DNA from: TMED14 sp038145075
Lineage (GTDB): Bacteria > Bacteroidota > Bacteroidia > Flavobacteriales > Schleiferiaceae
DNA: 20,118 nucleotides
Direction: 5' to 3'
Assembly: GCA_038145075.1 (NCBI GenBank)
Contig: JAYQOY010000028.1
Span: 1 to 20,118, forward strand
Of this stretch, positions 15,501-20,118 are shown one piece after another. The first letter of the stretch is position 1. Every line of letters starts with the position of its first letter. The notes under the pieces are model-generated. The model was not told where the DNA came from and ran no database searches. It saw nothing but the letters and a program-made list of their open reading frames with translations. Both the position numbers and the translations under genes were made by a program.

Positions 15501-18500
15501 TTTCGTATCCCCAGCATCATGGTGCGCACGTTGCCCAAATTCGGCACCCCCACGACGCGAATCACACCCTCCCCGTACACCTTCTCAAAGGGCACCCCAC
15601 TGGTAATGGCGGGATTGTCACGCATAGCCGCATCGCGCTCCAACTTCAGCGACGTCCAGGCCTCAAAGGCCAAATCAATTTCATTCTCCAAAGGCCAAAT
15701 CACGCCGGGATCCGTGCTGCCGTAGGGCGTAACCTTCAAGGGCACCTCGTACTCGTAGTAGTTCTGGCTGTAATCGTTGCCCATTCGGATGAAGAGGTGG
15801 ACATCCCCATCGTTCAAAGGCTGCGCGGCATCCCCTGCCTCCGCGTGGGCAAAGAGACGCAAACGCTTGTTCATGCGCATGTCGATGGTCGTATTCTTGA
15901 AGACCGCGCGCGCATCTCCGTCGCGCAACCCACAGGCCTTCATGGAGAGCGACTGTTCGTTCTGCTGCACGAGGGAGGTGTTGCCGAGCAAGACCTGGCG
16001 CTCGATGCCCGGAGGAAGCACGTAGGGAATGGGCTGGCGGCCGCCGTTTTCTTCCAAGTTGACGGCGTTCATCACAAAGGTGGTTTCGTCGCTGACGTCG
16101 ACGGGAATCAGCTCGCGGGACTCCTCTAGCGAGAAGCGGTAGCGCCGCCATTCGCCCCGAACGAGGTCCAAACGCGCAAAGCGCAAAACCGTGGGATCCT
16201 CCCAGCCCTTGAGGACCATGCGCATGAAGCGGATGGAGCGGAAATCACTCGCCCCATTGACGCGGTCGTCGGGATCAAAGACAGGAATCTTGAACTGAAT
16301 CCAGCGGACGGGCTTTCGGGTTTGGTCCGGCAAGAGGTCGGTCGTGGTCTCGTAAATGTCCGCGATATGGTTCTTGCCGATGACCAGGTCTTCCGGGCGC
16401 ATGGAAATGCGGTACTGGAAGTACTGCTCCGCCTTGTTCAGCGTGGCATCGCGGTTGACGTCCTCCTTGTCGGGCAAGTTGGTGTAGGTCGCGGGCAAGC
16501 CATTAATGAGGGTCGTCTGCGAGTTACCGTCCGGGTTGTTGAAGTAGCGGTAGCGGCGCAAAATATCGGCATCGGCGCTGTCCTGACTGGGGCCGCGGTA
16601 GTATTTGAAGTTGTCCGCAGCAGGATCATTGGCGGCCGCTTGGTAAATGGCCGAACCCGTTCCGTAGACCGTCGCCAAAGCGGTGAGGTAGGACTGGCCA
16701 TTGGTGCCAGGCCACACCGCCTCATCGGCATCCGGCAATCCGTCCAAGCCCACGTCCTGGAAGAGGCGCGCATTGGGATCGTTGTCAAAGGCGTCCACTA
16801 CGGGCTGGTACTTGGAGGTATAGCCCCAAATGCTCGAATCCACATCGACCCGAATGCCCGTGGGCGAAAGCCCATTCTCGAAGCTCTGACGGCCGTCCTT
16901 CAAGATGTCCTCCGACAAGTTGCCTAAGTGGAAATAGAGATCTCCGCCCGCCGCATTGGGATCGTCCAAGAAGGGGTCCATCACCCAAAACTGGATGAAC
17001 TCGATGTTTTGCTCCTCAAAGTTGTTGATGGTCAACTGGCGCATGATGCCGGCCCAGCGCGAACGCGGGTCCTTGAGGCTTCCGTCCGTCTCCAGACCCT
17101 TGGACAAGCCCGGGAAGCCGTCCACGTCGTAGTTGTAGGGTCCTCGTTCGGTGGGGTCAAATTGCAGGTCGAACATCGCAATGTTGCGCGCCATGCCCGG
17201 CTGTAGGGGGATGTTGGGGAAGACCTCCGCCAAGGGGACCATGCGCTGGCGGTGGTCCGAGGTGATGGCGGGGTTATTTCGGATGTTCTCCGGAGTCTGC
17301 GAGGTCGATGCAAAGAAGCTGGGGTCAATGATGTACCAGCTCATGCGCGCTCGGTTGGCGTTGTAGGCCCAGTCGTTGGCCAAGGAGGCCTCGGGGAAGA
17401 GCTTGCTCTGGCCCTCAGGGGTCGAGGCCAAGGTCCACGTGGTGGTGCCGCGGAGGTCGATGGTCGTTTGGCTGGTCTCAAAGTCGTCCAAATACGTCGT
17501 CGCCTCGCCGTTGATCTTGATTCCGCGCGGCGAACCGGGTATGAGCTGAGCAAACTCCGCCTGGACCTGAACGCGCGAAGGGGCATTGGTCGAGATGAAG
17601 GGCAAGCCGTCCAAGAAGCGGGTGAGGCCGGGCAAGTTCTTTTGGTACTGCGTGTGGAGGCCCCAAATTCGATTGGAAATGGGCTCGTCCCCCGCGTTGA
17701 CTTTTTGCGTGAGCGGGCGTTCGGACAAGCGCAGCAACGAGCCGCCCACCGTCCAATCTTTGGAAATCTGATGCTCCACCGTCGTGCCTGCAAACGTTTT
17801 CGCCTGCATGTTGAAGAGCGTATTGTTCTCAAAGCTGACCCGAACTGGCACCCCCGAGGACAGGAGACTTTCGTTCAGGATGCGCACTTGGCCCAAGGCA
17901 TAATCCACCGTGAAATCCTGGTTTTCAATGAGCTTGCTGCCGCCCGCCGTGACCGAAATCGAACCGCGCGGTATGTTGAAGGCGTTGAGCTGGATCAAAG
18001 AACCTCCCGCCGACTTGTAGCGGCCTCGGAGGACGAATTTGTTGAGCTGGGTTTGCTCCTGGGCGCGGAATAGCGTCGAGTCGTAAAGCTGCTGGAAGAC
18101 GTAGCGCTTCTTTTCATCTGCACTGGGAAGTTTGCGGTCCAATGCCGAGCCAAAGGGCTCCAAGACTGGCAGAATGACGCGGCCAGTTTGGCTCAAGACC
18201 GTAACCCCCTCGATGTAGTCAAACAAACCGTCCGGGAAGGGGTCGTTGTTGCTGTTGACGTGGTCCAAATCCAACACCTGAATTAGCAGCTTGTCCTTGA
18301 CCGAGGACTTGGGCAAGAAGGGAATGGGCAGGCCGGTTTCGTCGTTTCGGTACAGCACCTCCAAGCGGAAATCCTCAGGGGACAACTGGAAGGCATTGAG
18401 GCTGTACACGTTCTTCATCATCAAGTCCCAAATGGGCGACTTCACGTTGAGCAAGGTGTGCTTCAACAGCTTCAATACCAACGACTTGGGCGCGACAATG

Positions 18501-19891
18501 CCGTCGTTGGAAAATTCACCGACTTGGTAGGTGCGGCCGTTGGCCGTGTACTGGTAGGCCACCGCGAGCACCTCGTCCTGGTTAAGGGCGGTGTTCAAGG
18601 TCATATAACCTAGCTGCGGATGAAAGGTGTATTCGTTGGGTTGGAGTTTGCGCGCGTTGGTGAGTTCAGCGTATTCGACGTTGGCGTCGTAGCCGGAAGC
18701 CGTCAACGAGGAGCCCGCGCTGGCGGCATCCCGGACACCCGGAAAGCGCTGCACCAATTCCTCAGGATCCAGCAAGTTCACCCGGTTGCTGGGCAGCGGA
18801 TCGGACGTAGCGCCGGGGAAGATGACATCGCCCGGACGGTTGTTGGCGGTCGAACGCCAGGCCTTGCTCTGCCCCTCGCCCAAATCGGTGAACGCAATGA
18901 GGTTGCGCACTTCCGTGGGCGTGCTTCGGCGGTTGGTTACCCAGACCTCCAAACGCGTAATCTGCATGGGCGATTGAATGACCGGCAGGGTGCTCACCCA
19001 CTGCTCGTAGTGGTCGCGGAAGTAATGGCCCAAAAAGAAGTGGCGGTTGGCCTCGTAGGCATCGCCCTGAATGAGGAATTCTTGGGTGGTAGCACCCCCT
19101 TGAATGTTGAGGTTCTGGCTTTGGCTGCGTTGTTCCGCCATCACCGTTGTTACGGTCGTATTTCCAAACTGGAACTGCCCCTTCAAACCAAACAAGCTCT
19201 GAGCGCCCGTGATGAGACTTCCGCCCGTGGGCAGACTGACGTTGCCCATCTCCAGCGCCTTGACGATGTCGTCTTCGGTGCCTTTGAAATCCAACTTCAT
19301 TTTGTTCTCAAACGCAAACGTCGCCTCCGTATCGTAGTTGATCTGCATGTCCAAACGATCGCCCAGCTTACCGGTGGCGTTCACCTGCATTTTTTGGTCA
19401 AAGTCGAACGCGAGGGTCTTCCGGTTGCGTTCGGGCACGATAGGGTTTTTAATGTGCTGAAAGCGCAATCCAAACCGAATTTCCGCCGTGCCCTGCGGCC
19501 GAATTTCCAACTCATCCGACCCAAAGATGTCCTTGATCGTCGGATTGGTAATGGTCATGTCCGGCACAATGCTCGCTCCCTCCCGGCTGTCAGAAGCCGA
19601 ACCTTGCGACCAACGCGACTGCCAGCCTTGCGCCTCCTGTTGGCCAAAAACGAGCTGTTGGTATTCCGAAGGTGAATAATAGACCGGACCGCCAATGGGC
19701 ACCGTCCCGATGTACTTCTGCTGAACGTAAAAACCGGTCACCGGATCGTAGGTCACCACGGTCCGAACATTGGTCGGCGCACTCAAGCCCGGCATGGTCC
19801 ACGTCGAACTACTGTCCTGCACCTGTGCCTCCGCTCCTAACACCGCTAGCGCGGCGAAGGCCGTGGCAAGTATGCGCCTCAAACCACTCAT
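12563..19891 (-). CDS. sprA: Type IX secretion / gliding motility outer membrane protein SprA
   Basis: SprA (Sov in Porphyromonas) is the giant outer-membrane barrel that forms the type IX secretion translocon, exporting adhesins and enzymes with CTD signals. The 2442 residues match the usual 2300-2500. A signal peptide is clear (about 1-22, cut before QVQDSS). Typical SprA stretches include ITNPTIKDIFGSDELEIRPQ near residue 112, GEATTYLDDFETSQTTIDLR near 800, and a terminal strand ending SGIAFRLNLGN. The family has two SprA_N-type regions, which I would place in the first and middle thirds. Two low-complexity blocks stand out: a glycine-rich stretch at 1627-1677 and an Arg/Gly/Ala-rich one at about 1924-1958. 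The ATG overlaps the ruvA stop by one base (TAATG). Translational coupling to ruvA is likely. PorV, Plug and the gld genes are not in the window. Confidence 0.97.
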   Translation of the reverse strand: MSGLRRILATAFAALAVLGAEAQVQDSSSTWTMPGLSAPTNVRTVVTYDPVTGFYVQQKYIGTVPIGGPVYYSPSEYQQLVFGQQEAQGWQSRWSQGSASDSREGASIVPDMTITNPTIKDIFGSDELEIRPQGTAEIRFGLRFQHIKNPIVPERNRKTLAFDFDQKMQVNATGKLGDRLDMQINYDTEATFAFENKMKLDFKGTEDDIVKALEMGNVSLPTGGSLITGAQSLFGLKGQFQFGNTTVTTVMAEQRSQSQNLNIQGGATTQEFLIQGDAYEANRHFFLGHYFRDHYEQWVSTLPVIQSPMQITRLEVWVTNRRSTPTEVRNLIAFTDLGEGQSKAWRSTANNRPGDVIFPGATSDPLPSNRVNLLDPEELVQRFPGVRDAASAGSSLTASGYDANVEYAELTNARKLQPNEYTFHPQLGYMTLNTALNQDEVLAVAYQYTANGRTYQVGEFSNDGIVAPKSLVLKLLKHTLLNVKSPIWDLMMKNVYSLNAFQLSPEDFRLEVLYRNDETGLPIPFLPKSSVKDKLLIQVLDLDHVNSNNDPFPDGLFDYIEGVTVLSQTGRVILPVLEPFGSALDRKLPSADEKKRYVFQQLYDSTLFRAQEQTQLNKFVLRGRYKSAGGSLIQLNAFNIPRGSISVTAGGSKLIENQDFTVDYALGQVRILNESLLSSGVPVRVSFENNTLFNMQAKTFAGTTVEHQISKDWTVGGSLLRLSERPLTQKVNAGDEPISNRIWGLHTQYQKNLPGLTRFLDGLPFISTNAPSRVQVQAEFAQLIPGSPRGIKINGEATTYLDDFETSQTTIDLRGTTTWTLASTPEGQSKLFPEASLANDWAYNANRARMSWYIIDPSFFASTSQTPENIRNNPAITSDHRQRMVPLAEVFPNIPLQPGMARNIAMFDLQFDPTERGPYNYDVDGFPGLSKGLETDGSLKDPRSRWAGIMRQLTINNFEEQNIEFIQFWVMDPFLDDPNAAGGDLYFHLGNLSEDILKDGRQSFENGLSPTGIRVDVDSSIWGYTSKYQPVVDAFDNDPNARLFQDVGLDGLPDADEAVWPGTNGQSYLTALATVYGTGSAIYQAAANDPAADNFKYYRGPSQDSADADILRRYRYFNNPDGNSQTTLINGLPATYTNLPDKEDVNRDATLNKAEQYFQYRISMRPEDLVIGKNHIADIYETTTDLLPDQTRKPVRWIQFKIPVFDPDDRVNGASDFRSIRFMRMVLKGWEDPTVLRFARLDLVRGEWRRYRFSLEESRELIPVDVSDETTFVMNAVNLEENGGRQPIPYVLPPGIERQVLLGNTSLVQQNEQSLSMKACGLRDGDARAVFKNTTIDMRMNKRLRLFAHAEAGDAAQPLNDGDVHLFIRMGNDYSQNYYEYEVPLKVTPYGSTDPGVIWPLENEIDLAFEAWTSLKLERDAAMRDNPAITSGVPFEKVYGEGVIRVVGVPNLGNVRTMMLGIRNPKKRSSASADDGLDKCAEIWVNELRMTDFDNRGGMAALARSTATLADLGQVALSTTYSTVGFGSLEMNPMERNKFSSATYDLQTNLELTKFLPFQTRLKLPFFINHAQDWKTPMFNPLNPDIEMGRALSNLPTAGERDSLRSMVSDFTQRRGFNFTNVRFERGGGGGGGRGAGPGGSFGGGGKGGGPGLPGGEGRPGESRLGGGGGGGGKGMGPTPFDLANWTASYAFNEVLKRDANTLVDNFQEYKGSLAYVFQTTPFNIQPFKKIKNKNLGLIKDFNLNLTPSRVSARAEVNRTLQIMQMRNVDNPKFQLPMTFSKNFTMDRNYNVIWDLSKGLKFDYTARMRVRVDELPGPNTVDSVKTFLLQGIQAGGRPVTYHHTINTSWNVPINKLPYMDFAQVQLRYTADYDWSTNSLLALMQQIDSLNYGNTIENSGKWNATANLNFATFYNKFPWYKKLKQGAGRSRGGAAAPARSPQGRGASATKDAKEEDSQNGVGKQILIGVVDFATMVKSINVSGSLNTGTLLPGFTPTPQYSGLNPAKGLAPGWAMIAGLPVDIGPLAAANDWLIKNPNQPNRMMRTVTRTVNGRAQLEPLTDFRITVTANQTFGSQQSSTYRYSTGLGRDSLFPQGFHAFSPQNQQTFTTSWLAWNSAFESSVAPDYNSDVYSKFLQNRLVISDRLASAQAASDPTYAKDFYDFPDSSRYGFDGYSVLQTDVLLNSFLSTYGMGDANTWAINDLAGIAPMPNWTINYTGLMRLKPMRKIFTAFSLNHAYANNLTVQGIQTNMLRSQRLQDDPTMLYPRNANLDILSENQVGQVSMSESFSPLVGVDIRTRTNTSFKFEVGKQRQVALSMANNQITESKSTDVTIGVGYIIRDVQFTIVDEAGTRNNIKSNLELKLDLRLADNQTVIRRILEGFNQPTAGQKRTTIKFTADYRLSRRLAAQFYYDQTISEFKTSMAFPTNQWQSGIAFRLNLGN
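14861..15013 (-). repeat. Glycine-rich low-complexity segment within sprA
   Basis: This segment encodes SprA residues 1627-1677. Runs of 7 and 8 consecutive glycines lie at the two ends, with Gly-Pro, Gly-Arg and Gly-Lys spacers between. The coding strand is almost all GGN codons, so it is a simple-sequence tract open to slippage. It is in frame and flanked by ordinary SprA sequence. Confidence 0.9.
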
Positions 19892-20118
19892 TAGAGCTGC
19901 CCTAATGCCAGTTTAACCACTGTTTCCACCGTGGCGCCTGGATCTTTGGCCAAAATACTAGCCACTGCTTTTTCCACGGGACCGCGGCTAAAGCCTAGCA
20001 CCGTCAGGGCTTGTATCGCTTCTGCACGGGTGGAGCCTGCCTCGCCGGCGTCTGCCGCCGCATCCACTTTGCCCACTTTGTCGCGAAGGTCCACGACAAT
20101 GCGCTGCGCCGTTTTGGC
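19891..20118 (-). CDS. ruvA: Holliday junction branch migration protein RuvA (C-terminal part)
   Basis: Only the last 75 residues are in the window; the gene continues beyond its right edge. RuvA binds Holliday junctions and recruits the RuvB motor. The visible part begins in the second helix-hairpin-helix region (AKTAQRIVVDLRDKVGKV), passes through a flexible Ala/Asp-rich linker, and ends with the RuvB-binding domain III (AEAIQALTVLGFSRGPVEKA, then TVETVVKLALGQL), a complete and normal C-terminus. Its TAA overlaps the sprA ATG by one base, so it is the upstream partner in the sprA transcription unit. The start, promoter and upstream gene lie outside the window. Confidence 0.93.
   Translation of the reverse strand, partial: AKTAQRIVVDLRDKVGKVDAAADAGEAGSTRAEAIQALTVLGFSRGPVEKAVASILAKDPGATVETVVKLALGQL

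Noticed and set aside
1..20118. Defence system, prophage, CRISPR array, transposase or RNA gene
   Set aside because: All space is taken by recognised chromosomal genes. No regular spacer-repeat pattern, integrase, transposase or tRNA/rRNA-like sequence was seen on either strand.

Overview
The window looks like a chromosomal stretch from a member of the Bacteroidota, most likely a Flavobacteriales-type organism of moderately high GC. The evidence is a full-length SprA (type IX secretion/gliding translocon) directly after ruvA, a Bacteroidota-style terminal-oxidase accessory cluster (two subunit III genes, a short subunit IV, SCO1, DUF420), a polyproline TonB, and almost no Shine-Dalgarno sequences. 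The genus cannot be fixed from the sequence alone. There is no phage, transposase, CRISPR array, tRNA or rRNA. Gene density is very high: the only non-coding stretches are the first 133 bases, about 65 bases before the TolC gene, and about 70 bases around one terminator. No gene-free stretch exceeds 300 bases.

Left edge, plus strand (1-2585). A short array of three 27-base repeats, each with a small hairpin whose stem bases covary, precedes a YyaL/DUF255 thioredoxin-fold protein. That gene overlaps tag (DNA-3-methyladenine glycosylase I). The tag gene runs into the convergent tsaB with a 26-base overlap.

From there to the right edge everything is on the minus strand, so read right to left. 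(a) ruvA (partial) - sprA - gcvH - vanZ-like - tonB are tightly packed and end in a strong intrinsic terminator at 11016-11043. (b) cysQ - ctaB - short subunit III - long subunit III - subunit IV - SCO1 - DUF420 - a 74-residue CxxC protein overlap or nearly abut. This is an accessory and assembly operon for a heme-copper oxidase; subunits I and II are not here. (c) After a 65-base gap come TolC-family protein - periplasmic adaptor - tsaB, an outer-membrane efflux pair without its pump followed by a tRNA t6A gene.

Functionally the window joins cell-surface secretion (SprA, TonB), respiration (heme o synthesis, copper delivery, oxidase subunits), efflux, and housekeeping genes (RuvA, GcvH, CysQ, Tag, TsaB). 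Most genes are ordinary and well recognised. The most unusual items are the covarying hairpin repeats at the left end, the terminator only 11 bases before the cysQ start codon, a 51-residue glycine-rich block inside SprA, a histidine/glutamate-rich loop of about 90 residues in the long subunit III, and the small CxxC membrane protein at the end of the oxidase operon.
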